Shown piece after piece: positions 28,789 to 38,129 of a stretch of DNA of 61,142 nt. The notes beneath the pieces are model-generated. The model made no database searches and was not told where the DNA came from. It was given only the letters and a program-made list of their open reading frames with translations. Location of the stretch: positions 1-61,142 of the forward strand of contig JAFGIN010000205.1 in NCBI GenBank assembly GCA_016929595.1, read 5' to 3'. The first letter of the stretch is position 1. Each line of letters starts with the position of its first letter. The translations under genes and the position numbers were made by a program. The DNA is from Chitinispirillaceae bacterium. GTDB lineage: Bacteria; Fibrobacterota; Chitinivibrionia; Chitinivibrionales; Chitinispirillaceae.

Positions 28789-30303
28789 TTACTTTTTTCC
28801 GTATACCACAAAATTAAACTTAAAACCGCTTCTAAAGGTTGTTTTATCACCAAAACCAACTGTAAAAGGTACCATCAGTGAAAAGGTACTGCTTCTCCCC
28901 AGCGGCATCGCAATTCCATTCTGAACGGTAATCAAGGGGAATGCATCATTGGCACTCCCGGATTTATGATCATACATAAGTCCGGCACCTGCACCGGCAA
29001 CGAACTGCACGTTTCGATATCTGTCTGGTATGAACAATAGATTTGGAACCACTGCAATGTCTTTTGATGCAGGAAATCCGGTTATATCCAGGGAGAAATC
29101 GAAATACTGATTCAGTAGCCATTTTCCGGTAATTTCAAGAAACAAATTCCTGTCTGGTCTGGAATTGTTTACAAAATTAAATGAAATTCCTGTTCCTGCA
29201 GAAACAGATGCGTTAGGCAACGTTTGAACAGATGAATTTACCGGATAATGAACCTCATCAGAGGACGGCCCTTTAATCCGGCTCTCCGTAAGAAAATCCG
29301 GTGAAAACATATTATCACGGATTTTCCGCGTTTTTGTTCTGTTGAGTGTTAACGAATATGTCCCAACCTCATTCTCAAACGCCCTGATCACCGTATACTT
29401 CCCGGTGTTCAATACGATAAAATGTTCCCGCCCCTTTTCTTTATAGAAGTCGGCAAAGACATCAAGATAGCTTTCGCTCAGAATGAGATATTTCCCGACA
29501 CTGTTTTTATCAAACAGCAGCCCCGCACTTTTATCGGTAAAGCTTGTCAGTATAATATCTCCCTGTCCCTGAATATTAAATTTATATACAGGATGCTGAA
29601 TTTCCCCAGATGTCAAAGCACTGGTTTCTATTGTCTTACGATAGGCATACTGATACGCTTCATTAAGTGTAATTTTTTTATCACCAGAGATGTCAGCACT
29701 ACCCCGCAATCCGTTGCACAAATGAAATGTAAACACAGAACTCTTTAGGGATGATGACTCCTGTGCACGCTCATATGCAGCTGACGAAGCAATGATTACC
29801 TGCCCCTTCACACTGCGAGGCCGTTCAAAAAAAAGCGGCTCAGCACCAGCGCCCCCCTTGAAAGCTGTAACCACCCCACTGTAACAGGCATCAAAAATAC
29901 CTATTCGCACCCCGGCAGTAATTTTTGAAAACGTCTCATAAATTTTATCAAACGCAAAACGTTCCTTACCCAGAAGCAGCCCGCCGGCATCCGCATGACC
30001 GGAATAATAGAGCAGAAAAAGATTGTCATTATCATTTGCCGATCCTGCGGTCAGAGCTCTCATGCGCTTCAGAGCATCAGCGATCTGCGTACTGTCCGGA
30101 GAGATCAGCACCTCAATATCGTCCGGTCTGAATCCACCCGATTCACGCAAAAGATCGGCAAGCTGCTGTGCATCCTTTTGTGCATATTTCAGAATTTCAA
30201 CCGACTCCCCCCCGTCATTTCTGCCAATAAGCAACGCGTAGCGGGAAGCCTCAATCTGCACAGACAGTGAAACTATGCAAGCGCATATTATTCCAAATCG
30301 CAT
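28789..30303 (-). CDS. exported caspase-like (C14) peptidase with C-terminal barrel-like region
   Basis: The 504-residue product starts with a signal peptide (to about residue 19) and a caspase/metacaspase fold (20-250). The catalytic dyad is visible: His103 in YYSGHAD and Cys140 in FDACYSG; QVIIASSAAYERAQE and VFTFHLCNGLRG follow as in other bacterial C14 members. The rest is beta-rich and ends in strands like VQFVAGAGAGLMYD and FKFNFVVYGKK, as in outer-membrane barrels. It lies 3 bases after an anti-sigma gene, so it is likely part of the ECF regulon. Dyad presence suggests activity; the target is unknown. Confidence 0.88.
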   Translation of the reverse strand: MRFGIICACIVSLSVQIEASRYALLIGRNDGGESVEILKYAQKDAQQLADLLRESGGFRPDDIEVLISPDSTQIADALKRMRALTAGSANDNDNLFLLYYSGHADAGGLLLGKERFAFDKIYETFSKITAGVRIGIFDACYSGVVTAFKGGAGAEPLFFERPRSVKGQVIIASSAAYERAQESSSLKSSVFTFHLCNGLRGSADISGDKKITLNEAYQYAYRKTIETSALTSGEIQHPVYKFNIQGQGDIILTSFTDKSAGLLFDKNSVGKYLILSESYLDVFADFYKEKGREHFIVLNTGKYTVIRAFENEVGTYSLTLNRTKTRKIRDNMFSPDFLTESRIKGPSSDEVHYPVNSSVQTLPNASVSAGTGISFNFVNNSRPDRNLFLEITGKWLLNQYFDFSLDITGFPASKDIAVVPNLLFIPDRYRNVQFVAGAGAGLMYDHKSGSANDAFPLITVQNGIAMPLGRSSTFSLMVPFTVGFGDKTTFRSGFKFNFVVYGKK

Positions 30304-30306
30304 CTC

Positions 30307-31092
30307 TTACCTCTTTTGTAATAACAGAGTCCTGCATTCGATGACGTCCCGAGGCAACCCCCGCCGTACACGTTTCTCTACATCGCTGAGATTAACATCG
30401 TTATTCGATACCTGAGCCGCCCAGGAACGAATATCGTCAAGTAAAAGCTCTTTTCTGGCAATCAACAGAATTATCAGCTCACCCCCGGGGGTGCCATCAA
30501 GAATTATACTTTGCGACACAGGACAGTTATCACATTCTTTCACGTAAGTGGTAAGATTCTGTCCGCCTGATACGGGCTGGTAGGTCGATACAGTCCCCTT
30601 ACTGTCGATACTCAACAGTCCTGCGTAATGCTCATCAGGAAATGAATAGCTGAGCTGAATCTGATCACCCTGCTGAAACAGTTTCCCGGTTGCCCCATCA
30701 TGCAAAACGCCATCTCTTTTATATACGAATGACAGCCCGCGGTTTCCTTTGTACTGAATCCCCGGGTCATCTTTCTGAATGATAAAGGGTACAACAACAC
30801 AAAGAACCAGTGCCAGACCATACAGAGGATAGAATGCAGGTTTGAAAAGCCATGATTTCATACGTTCCAGTAATGAAATCTCTGCAGTCTCAATATTTGA
30901 AACAGCAGCCCAGTCCCTGTAAGGATGCTTATTGAGATACACTGCCTTTTCCAGATCAAGACTCTTAACATACGATGCACATTCACTGCAGGTTTCAAGA
31001 TGCAACTTGACCTCTGCTGAACTTTTCTGATCCAGCTCTCCAGCAAAAAAACGCTCTAATGTATATTTCCCGGGTCCTGAATGCCTGTTCAT
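30307..31092 (-). CDS. membrane anti-sigma factor with zinc-finger motif
   Basis: ATG 31092 overlaps the sigma gene stop (ATGA) and has GGAGG 8 bases upstream. The 261-residue product has the ZAS motif HLETCSEC (H-x3-C-x2-C), one transmembrane helix (about YPLYGLALVLCVVVPFII), and a beta-rich periplasmic domain of about 150 residues. Such proteins hold the ECF sigma at the membrane until a signal is sensed. The outer domain resembles the DUF4384 style (IQLSYSFPDEHYAGLLSID), often found next to caspase-like proteins. Confidence 0.88.
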   Translation of the reverse strand: MNRHSGPGKYTLERFFAGELDQKSSAEVKLHLETCSECASYVKSLDLEKAVYLNKHPYRDWAAVSNIETAEISLLERMKSWLFKPAFYPLYGLALVLCVVVPFIIQKDDPGIQYKGNRGLSFVYKRDGVLHDGATGKLFQQGDQIQLSYSFPDEHYAGLLSIDSKGTVSTYQPVSGGQNLTTYVKECDNCPVSQSIILDGTPGGELIILLIARKELLLDDIRSWAAQVSNNDVNLSDVEKRVRRGLPRDVIECRTLLLQKR

Positions 31093-31604
31093 ATAAGATC
31101 CTCCATCTGAATCCCTGATTGTGAACATTTTCTTTTAAACGTTGTCAGATGACGGCGTATCGTTGACTCCCCCATTCCTGTCATTTCAGCAATCTCCTCC
31201 TGTTTGTAACCGTCAAAGTAGGTGTAAAGAACAACATCACGGATTTTTTTATCCCAGGGATTCAGGAAATGCTGCATTACTTCCTGAATTACCATATTCT
31301 TTTCCTGAGGGAGTTTTTTATCTGTGCCACAGGAATGTATCTCCTCTTCAAACTCCACGTGCTTCTTTTTTCTTAGTTTTGATATACAGTAATTAGTACT
31401 CACACTCAGAAGCCAGGAGTAGATCGATTCTTTTTTTTGAATACTGTTTAATGAGTCTGTCAATTTCATAAACACATCCTGTACTGCATCCCACGCATCA
31501 TCTTCAGATTTCAGGAAAGAGAAACAACGTCGGTACACCATTGATGAATACCGTTCATATAAGAGACGTATCTCTTTTTCCTGCTCAGCACTAATTGTTT
31601 TCAT
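31089..31604 (-). CDS. ECF-type RNA polymerase sigma factor
   Basis: The 171-residue product has region 2 (YERYSSMVYRRCFSFLKSEDDAWDAVQDVFMKL) and region 4 (VVLYTYFDGYKQEEIAEMTGMGESTIRRHL) of ECF sigma-70 factors. AAGGTG precedes the ATG at 31604. It is translationally coupled to its anti-sigma. It probably starts the operon running to the COG3014-type gene at 25451, and may drive its own promoter. Confidence 0.95.
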   Translation of the reverse strand: MKTISAEQEKEIRLLYERYSSMVYRRCFSFLKSEDDAWDAVQDVFMKLTDSLNSIQKKESIYSWLLSVSTNYCISKLRKKKHVEFEEEIHSCGTDKKLPQEKNMVIQEVMQHFLNPWDKKIRDVVLYTYFDGYKQEEIAEMTGMGESTIRRHLTTFKRKCSQSGIQMEDLI

Positions 31605-31691
31605 TTTTCACCTTATAGACGTGTTGATCAGTAAAATGTGCTCACCACTTTAAAATATGTATTTCAATTCAGAGGGTGAATTAAAACTTTT

Positions 31692-33656
31692 TCAGGGAGC
31701 AGGTATGGAATCCAGTTCATCCGGTACCGGGGAATCCAGACTATCCTTATCAGATATCTCTTCAACCTGATCTTCAACCTGATCTTCAACCTGAGCAAGC
31801 GAGTCTGAGAATGTTGTTCCGGTAGTGTCTTTCACACTGCCGGATGAAGAATCCGCTTCACTTTTACTTACTGAAGGTTGCGATACGTTGCTCTGCGGCG
31901 TTCCTTTGAGATCTGCTATCGCTTTTTCTACAGCATCAAGACGAGGCTTTGCCTCATTTTTACAATACACGGATTCCGGATACCTGCTGCAGAGTTTCGA
32001 GTAAAGATCTCTTGCTGTTTTGTTCTTCTGAAGAACGTCATCAATCAACCATGCTGCGGTAAAAAGACTCTTTTGTGCGATGTCAATATCAGGATATACC
32101 CTGTATACATTGTAGTAAGCATTTATCGCTTTTTTAACATTCCGTTCTTTTCCATAAAGAAGCATTTCTGCATTTCTGAATACCTGATAAGCAGAATCCT
32201 GTCTGGTCATGATAGTAACCGCCAGTGATAGCTCCTTTTGCGCAAGTTTTGCATAATCAGTTGCCGGATAACGTTTTATAATCAGTTTGAATATACTGTC
32301 GGCCCTTTTTGTATCCTTAAGTTCATTTTTAGCCACATAAGCCGCAGCCGATAGTGCCACAGGTGCAATTTTGAAGGTGTCAGAAGCATCACCTGCAATA
32401 CTCATATACAGACTATATGCGGAATCCGGTTCACTCAACTCAAACCTGAAAAGCTCTCCGATCTGAAAAAAACGTGATTTTTCCGCCTCAACAGACGAAT
32501 CACGCTGGCTCCTTAATTCTTCAAGCCGTAAATAGGCATCTCTAAGCAACGAAGCCTGTATCCTTACTGATGTATCTCTGGACTGAGCAGCGAGCTTTGC
32601 ATATTTCTGAGCACTCTGGAAATCGGCTTTCTTGTACTGGTAAAGAAGAGCCAATTCATAGAAGGCCTTTCCGACTGCAGTAGATGTATCACTCAGTACA
32701 TCGGTACTATCAATTCCAGATGTCAATTCCTCCAGAGCAGCAAGAGCATCATCAATACGATCAAGTCGTTTATAAATCATCGCTTTCATAAAGAGGAGAT
32801 CTTTATGATATTCCTCATACATATTCTTTCTCATCATCATATCAATAAGTACAAGTGCTTTTTCATATTTCCCGAGTTCTGAATAACAGGTAAATAAAGC
32901 CTTATCCATCCTGTAAGACTGTTGTGGCAAGTCCTTTTTCCGGGGAGCCTTTTCAAGAAGGGGAACGGCTTTATCATATTGTTTAAGATCGACATACAAT
33001 TCACAGATACGAAGCAGTATCTGAATCCGTTTTTCTTCTGAACGCTCCGACTTTCTTGCTTTTTCAAGCAACCCGATCGCCTGCGAACGCCCCCCCCGCA
33101 GAATTGCAATCTCTACCAGCAGCAGACTGACTTCATTGTTTTTGTTAAAAGCCGGATATTTCTGGAGCAGAACCCCGCACAAATTTTCAGCCTTATCAAG
33201 CTCACCCTGATCCACATATGCTTTTGCCATATATAAAAAGGACTCAGGTATGAATGGACTGGATGGAAACTCTTTCTGAAGCTGGGTTAACTTTCTTATT
33301 GCGGGTACATTTTCTCTCTTGTAATAATAGGCTTTTCCTATCAGCATCAACGCATCATCGTGCCACTTTTTATCCTTTTCATAAAGGTCCATCACCTTCC
33401 TGGCTTTTTCGATAGTGCGGTCATATTTTCGGGCAATCTCATCATCAGGCTTCACTATGATAGAATCCGGATAGTGACGTATCACCTTCAGGTGTTTTTT
33501 ATTCGCTTCCTCAAATGCTATTTTACCATTGTAATAGGTATTGAAATAAGCAGTGCAACTTAATTGTACAAGTATCAGAACCAGAACACAGAAAAATGAG
33601 TTCTGGAAAACAGTAAAGGTTTTTATTAATTTTGAAATCATTCTATTAAAATACAT
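31692..33656 (-). CDS. TPR-repeat lipoprotein
   Basis: The 654-residue product has a hydrophobic N-terminus with QLSC as possible lipid site, then many tetratricopeptide repeats (for example PESFLYMAKAYVDQGELDKAENLCGVLLQKYP). The C-terminal 60 residues are low-complexity Ser/Asp/Glu and end in a triplicated VEDQ unit. It resembles TPR proteins of the BamD/YbgF or gliding-related type, but no definite function can be given. Start at 33656 is uncertain; an alternative ATG lies at 33641. It is divergent from the TonB-receptor-like barrel gene. Confidence 0.78.
   Translation of the reverse strand: MYFNRMISKLIKTFTVFQNSFFCVLVLILVQLSCTAYFNTYYNGKIAFEEANKKHLKVIRHYPDSIIVKPDDEIARKYDRTIEKARKVMDLYEKDKKWHDDALMLIGKAYYYKRENVPAIRKLTQLQKEFPSSPFIPESFLYMAKAYVDQGELDKAENLCGVLLQKYPAFNKNNEVSLLLVEIAILRGGRSQAIGLLEKARKSERSEEKRIQILLRICELYVDLKQYDKAVPLLEKAPRKKDLPQQSYRMDKALFTCYSELGKYEKALVLIDMMMRKNMYEEYHKDLLFMKAMIYKRLDRIDDALAALEELTSGIDSTDVLSDTSTAVGKAFYELALLYQYKKADFQSAQKYAKLAAQSRDTSVRIQASLLRDAYLRLEELRSQRDSSVEAEKSRFFQIGELFRFELSEPDSAYSLYMSIAGDASDTFKIAPVALSAAAYVAKNELKDTKRADSIFKLIIKRYPATDYAKLAQKELSLAVTIMTRQDSAYQVFRNAEMLLYGKERNVKKAINAYYNVYRVYPDIDIAQKSLFTAAWLIDDVLQKNKTARDLYSKLCSRYPESVYCKNEAKPRLDAVEKAIADLKGTPQSNVSQPSVSKSEADSSSGSVKDTTGTTFSDSLAQVEDQVEDQVEEISDKDSLDSPVPDELDSIPAP
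31759..31794. repeat. three tandem 12-bp repeats inside the TPR gene
   Basis: TCTTCAACCTGA occurs three times head to tail. It keeps the frame and encodes the repeated VEDQ segment near the C-terminus of the TPR lipoprotein. Copy-number change would only lengthen or shorten the acidic tail. Confidence 0.85.
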
Positions 33657-33738
33657 TCCGAATATAAAAGGATTAAAAACTTTAGAATATCGAATAAACC
33701 AATTCCCGAACCACCGGTATAGGTAGTATTTTCAGATA

Positions 33739-35796
33739 ATGAGTATACACAGGATTACATTAATTGTCATAAACTTATTGCTGCTCTCAATTCAGTTCAC
33801 GGTTTCAGCTCAGAATGCTGACAGTTCCCGATCAGAAATTCAGGCAGAAATGCCTCCCCAGACTGCAGATACATCTGCAGTGGAGCCTGGAAAAGCCAAT
33901 TCAGATACCATCCCGGCATTATTGAAAGAGGATTCGGGTGAGAGAACACCTGTTTCCTCCAGCGTAAATGCCGACACATCCTTACACCAGGAATGCCACC
34001 ACGAAGACATTATTCATGATACAACCAGATTATCACTTTTCAACAGAAAAACGATAGTTAATCGAAATGAAACTCCATTTCATTATTCAACACAAGCAAT
34101 TTACCGCTCCGATGCATCCTCGCCATCAGAGATGGTCACTGGTAACCCATTTCTGGTCAGTATCCCGTTTGGGCTTTCAAACAGCCTCAACAGAGTACTG
34201 CATCAGGGGAATACCGCACCAATCACAAAATTCAAACAGGGACAACTTCTATCCAGTCCGGTGAGAAATCCTCTTCAAGGCACCGATCAATTGTTCCTCA
34301 CCTCTATTGCAACTATGGAGCTTAATCCCGGCTACCTTTCATTTTCACCACCATCGGGAACTTTTTCAACTCCGGAAGTACATATTCTCTGGGAAAATGG
34401 CGTTTTTGATGAAAACATACTTAATGTCAGGTTCTCACGCCCCTTCACCAGAAATCTGACAGCTCATGTCTATTCAAATTACCGTTATTTCAAAGGGCAA
34501 TCGTACAGTCATTTAGGAAACGATGTATTTGATCGTTTTGCCAGCTTTCAGGATTCTGCGGATTTATCCCTGAAGGGGTACACTCCTCTTGTGAATGAGC
34601 GTGTGACAGGTGCGGGTTTTCACTGGGCTGGGCATAAAGGACACTTTTCATTAAATACACAATACGGTGAGTTCAATAATGAAATTCCAATCGACACACC
34701 ATCCACAACCCCGGACAAAACGATTAATGCCAGATATTCCCGTTACCCCCTTACCATTTTCGGAAATGCAACACTGACACATTCCGAAAACATTTTTTCC
34801 ATAATTGAAGCTCAGGTTCACACAGAACCACAAACCAGAATCACTGCCTCAACAACATCAGGAACTCTGAAGCCGTTGCGTAAAGATGCTGATATGTTTG
34901 CTATAGATGGTGCACTGAAAACAGGTCTGAAACTCACCAGAAATGATTCTGCAGGCCTGCTGTACACAACACATATAACCAGACAGACTCTTTACAACGA
35001 TTCATTAAGAGATGCCTTCCAGCATTTACCATCACTCTTTTATACCAGAACGTTTGATCTTGCCGGCTTCTCCGGAAATGTATCTATTGACGGTGGATTG
35101 ATACTTTCCGCTTTTAATGACTCACTCTTTGTCGACCCGGGATTGAATTTTTCTGCTCAGTTAAATTCTGAAAAGCAAAAATACCGTCTTTTTATTGAAA
35201 AAGATCTGCTGCCGCTGGTGCGATCTCCCGAACCAGACACGCTACCGGAATTTGAATTTACACACAAAGAATATTTCAGGGCCGGATGCGAACTTTTTTA
35301 CAAATGGAATATGCTGAGCCTCAGTCTGGGATACCAGTACGTTTCACGGATCGATTCACAGTATATCGCCAGTGCCTGGCCATCAGGTATACCACCATAC
35401 CAGCAGCCACGCTCAACAATAAGTATTGCACCTACATTTGCGCCCACAGAAAACATCACTGTTTCAGCAAGCACGACACTATCTGACAAAAAACCATTTG
35501 TCAAGGCATTCGGTAAAGTAACCTACACGGCACATCCTTTTAACACCAGTGAATTTATAGATGTATCCCTGTATACCAGTTACTGGAGTGAACGTGATCG
35601 TATCCTGTTCGCAGGAAAAAGCAACTGGAATAAAGCTGTTATCCATCCCGGTCTTGAAATAGCTGCACACATCAAAACATTCCGACTTTTTTACAAAGTA
35701 GATAATCTGTTTAACAGAGAATTTGCGTACGTTCCCGGGTATTACTCGCCAGGTATTACTTTCAGGTGGGGATTTAACTGGTTTATCCAGCGATAA
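33739..35796 (+). CDS. TonB-receptor-like outer-membrane barrel protein
   Basis: The 685-residue product has a signal peptide (MSIHRITLIVINLLLLSIQFTVSA), a Ser/Asp-rich linker, and a beta-barrel. The region from SSPSEMVTGNPFLVSIPF to LNPGYLSFSP looks like a plug-domain remnant. The C-terminus VDNLFNREFAYVPGYYSPGITFRWGFNWFI is typical of TonB-dependent receptors. No TonB box is clear, so it could be a porin-like relative. Its end overlaps the convergent subtilase gene by 14 bases. Confidence 0.78.
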   Translation: MSIHRITLIVINLLLLSIQFTVSAQNADSSRSEIQAEMPPQTADTSAVEPGKANSDTIPALLKEDSGERTPVSSSVNADTSLHQECHHEDIIHDTTRLSLFNRKTIVNRNETPFHYSTQAIYRSDASSPSEMVTGNPFLVSIPFGLSNSLNRVLHQGNTAPITKFKQGQLLSSPVRNPLQGTDQLFLTSIATMELNPGYLSFSPPSGTFSTPEVHILWENGVFDENILNVRFSRPFTRNLTAHVYSNYRYFKGQSYSHLGNDVFDRFASFQDSADLSLKGYTPLVNERVTGAGFHWAGHKGHFSLNTQYGEFNNEIPIDTPSTTPDKTINARYSRYPLTIFGNATLTHSENIFSIIEAQVHTEPQTRITASTTSGTLKPLRKDADMFAIDGALKTGLKLTRNDSAGLLYTTHITRQTLYNDSLRDAFQHLPSLFYTRTFDLAGFSGNVSIDGGLILSAFNDSLFVDPGLNFSAQLNSEKQKYRLFIEKDLLPLVRSPEPDTLPEFEFTHKEYFRAGCELFYKWNMLSLSLGYQYVSRIDSQYIASAWPSGIPPYQQPRSTISIAPTFAPTENITVSASTTLSDKKPFVKAFGKVTYTAHPFNTSEFIDVSLYTSYWSERDRILFAGKSNWNKAVIHPGLEIAAHIKTFRLFYKVDNLFNREFAYVPGYYSPGITFRWGFNWFIQR

Positions 35797-38002
35797 GCAA
35801 TTTACGTTTGTATGTTTTTTTACCATGTCTTAACAGAGCATAATACATCCCCGGGGCAATATTCCTTCGTGTATCCCCGGTTGACCATTTAAAGACAACC
35901 GGTTCCTGACTCTGAGTCTGCTTTCGTTCACTCCAGAGCAGATTTCCACTCACCGAATATACTGAAGCAGTCATCTCTGATGCACCGGATTGTGAACCGC
36001 AGGAAAAAACCATTGTAACCAGGCGGTCATCCTTTTTTACTACTGTAGGGAATACAATAAAGGAATTTTCCTGAATTTCTATCAATGTAATCGAAACGGT
36101 ATCCTCTTCCCCGGAAAAGTAAGCCCTCACTGTACCGGGCGTAAAATATCCCCTGGCATTCACACTGATCTCTACATCTGTTTTTTTACTATATACCAAT
36201 CGGGCTTCTCCACCCGCACTGGATTTCATTTTCCAGACAGATGTGCCGGCGAGTATTCTCATTGTCACATTACATTGAGATACAGGACTTTTATTGTTAT
36301 CTGTAACCTTTACCGTTAAACCAGCAGTATTTTTTAATGAATAGTGTTTGTAATATGGCAGGTTTCCGACAGAAACAGGGATTGTATCCCACAATGAGAT
36401 AAGATGTAATCCGGAAAAATCGGTATTTTCAATCATTGCGCAGATAACGCCTGAAGAATCAGACTCCCCCAGCAAACGGCGATCTACAGAATAAAGTGCA
36501 ACTCCTGCAACAGGAATTCCTGCGATATCAGTCGTTTCGATAAAGAGCTCATTACTATCCATTATTGCAGTAAGCGCATCCGGTATACCTCTGCCGTATT
36601 TATTATCAACCTCCGTCTGTTCCTTTGCAAAAATGCAACTTTCATATAATCTTTTTATCACATTATCCGAAGAATAAGGTCTTCCCATTGATTGGATAAT
36701 CAGCGCAACGATACCCGATACAAGCGGTGTGGAATAGGATGTACCAGTATAATTTGTCAAATATGAATTACTGATTTTGAATCCAGGAACTACAATAGCT
36801 TCACCAGGTGCCACACAGTCAGGTTTAATCCGTCCGTCAGCAGCAGGACCGACACTTGAAAACTGGCTTAAAAAACCCCGGTTATCAATTGCCCCCACAG
36901 AAATCACCCCTTCGACATCTGCCGGAGCATTCAGTGTTCCGGAAATGCTGTTTCCCTCATTTCCAATAGCATTTACAATGATCATTCCCCGTTTTGCGGC
37001 AAGATCAGCAGCATGGGAGACTATCGTGCTGTGTCCATCAAGGCTGTTGAAAGGATAATCTTTAAAATATTTGTTATCAATATAAACTGAATCCTCAAAA
37101 TCAACTGCATATCCAAGTGAACTGGACACAATATCAACCCCCAGACTTTCCGCCCAGACCAGCGCGGCAACCCAATTATCCTCCTCGGCATGAATTTCCC
37201 GCTCAGAAATCTCGGTTCTTGCAAGTGCAATATCAGCATCCCACGCTACACCTGTAAATGTACCCGGATCATATCCTGAAACCTGCGCAAATACTGTCGT
37301 ACCATGATTTGTCAATGAATCAGAATCCTGCGCATCGTTATCACCATCAACAAAATCATGCATTGCTTTAATTTTTGATTTTTTTTTCAAATGATTAAAA
37401 CAGGCATGGTCAAGTCTGAAACCGCTATCAAAAAATCCGATAAAAACGCCATCCCCCGGCCCTCCCCCCCTCACTTTCTTCGACAAATATGAGTGTGCCT
37501 GCAGAACGTTTAATGCATTCAGCTGGTTTTTCCTTATCGGGAATACCGGATCCACATACCCGTTTTTTTTCAGAACTCCGGAAGGTTTATTTTTATAGTA
37601 ATATATGCGAACTGGTGCAATAAAACTTACAAATGGTAGCGCTGTAATTTCAGGTAACCGATCCACCGGGACTAGAAAGCTTGCAGCATTCCCCCACCTG
37701 TAAACATTTTCAAGGCTGCCCCCAAGCACTTTAATTTTATTGATATATGTTCTGTCAACTGGAGTATCATCGTCATCCATAGCGAAGTGCACTGCAGATC
37801 TTCGGGCAAGAGACTTTTTTGAAAGCACTTGTTTAAAAACTGGTTTTTTACTATTAAAAAAAACCCATATTTTAACTGTTTCCTTAGACGGATAGGTGGA
37901 ACAGTCAGTAATCTGAGAGCCATTGGAGGATTTCACTGGAGCAGGAACAACGAGGCAGGTAATTAAACAGAGTATAATTTTGTAAAAGGTGTGTGTGTGC
38001 AT
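35783..38002 (-). CDS. secreted subtilisin-like (S8) protease with C-terminal sorting-type tail
   Basis: The 739-residue product has a signal peptide, a prodomain, and a subtilase domain. The catalytic residues are visible: Asp192 in FFDSG, His233 in TNHGT, oxyanion Asn348 in AIGNEGN and Ser422 in GTSYSTP. Beta-rich domains follow. The last 85 residues (FIVFPTVVKKD..VYSVSGNLLWSE..APGMYYALL..KRKLLI) fit a type A type IX secretion sorting tail or FlgD-like Ig module. Type IX secretion is known in Fibrobacter, so export that way is likely. No secretion genes for it lie in this window. Confidence 0.92.
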   Translation of the reverse strand: MHTHTFYKIILCLITCLVVPAPVKSSNGSQITDCSTYPSKETVKIWVFFNSKKPVFKQVLSKKSLARRSAVHFAMDDDDTPVDRTYINKIKVLGGSLENVYRWGNAASFLVPVDRLPEITALPFVSFIAPVRIYYYKNKPSGVLKKNGYVDPVFPIRKNQLNALNVLQAHSYLSKKVRGGGPGDGVFIGFFDSGFRLDHACFNHLKKKSKIKAMHDFVDGDNDAQDSDSLTNHGTTVFAQVSGYDPGTFTGVAWDADIALARTEISEREIHAEEDNWVAALVWAESLGVDIVSSSLGYAVDFEDSVYIDNKYFKDYPFNSLDGHSTIVSHAADLAAKRGMIIVNAIGNEGNSISGTLNAPADVEGVISVGAIDNRGFLSQFSSVGPAADGRIKPDCVAPGEAIVVPGFKISNSYLTNYTGTSYSTPLVSGIVALIIQSMGRPYSSDNVIKRLYESCIFAKEQTEVDNKYGRGIPDALTAIMDSNELFIETTDIAGIPVAGVALYSVDRRLLGESDSSGVICAMIENTDFSGLHLISLWDTIPVSVGNLPYYKHYSLKNTAGLTVKVTDNNKSPVSQCNVTMRILAGTSVWKMKSSAGGEARLVYSKKTDVEISVNARGYFTPGTVRAYFSGEEDTVSITLIEIQENSFIVFPTVVKKDDRLVTMVFSCGSQSGASEMTASVYSVSGNLLWSERKQTQSQEPVVFKWSTGDTRRNIAPGMYYALLRHGKKTYKRKLLIAG

Positions 38003-38074
38003 AAAGGTTTACATACATCATCGGCAACGACAAAAATCATACTTTTTTCGGAAACGAGGTTTGATCTATCTGAG

Positions 38075-38111
38075 AAAAAAAGGCCGGAATACCACAATGC
38101 ATACTCCAGCC
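38075..38111 (-). terminator. intrinsic terminator after the OmpA-like pair
   Basis: Read leftward, arms GGCTGGAGTA and TATTCCGGCC pair over 10 positions with two G-T wobbles around a 10-base loop, then a run of seven T. It lies 18 bases after the stop of the OmpA-like gene at 38130. Confidence 0.8.
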
Positions 38112-38129
38112 CTTAAAAATTATCTTTTA

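Noticed and set aside
35783-35796. 14-base overlap of convergent genes as a sign of frameshift
   Set aside because: Both proteins have sensible C-termini (a TonB-receptor-like last strand and a sorting-type tail), so the overlap looks genuine.
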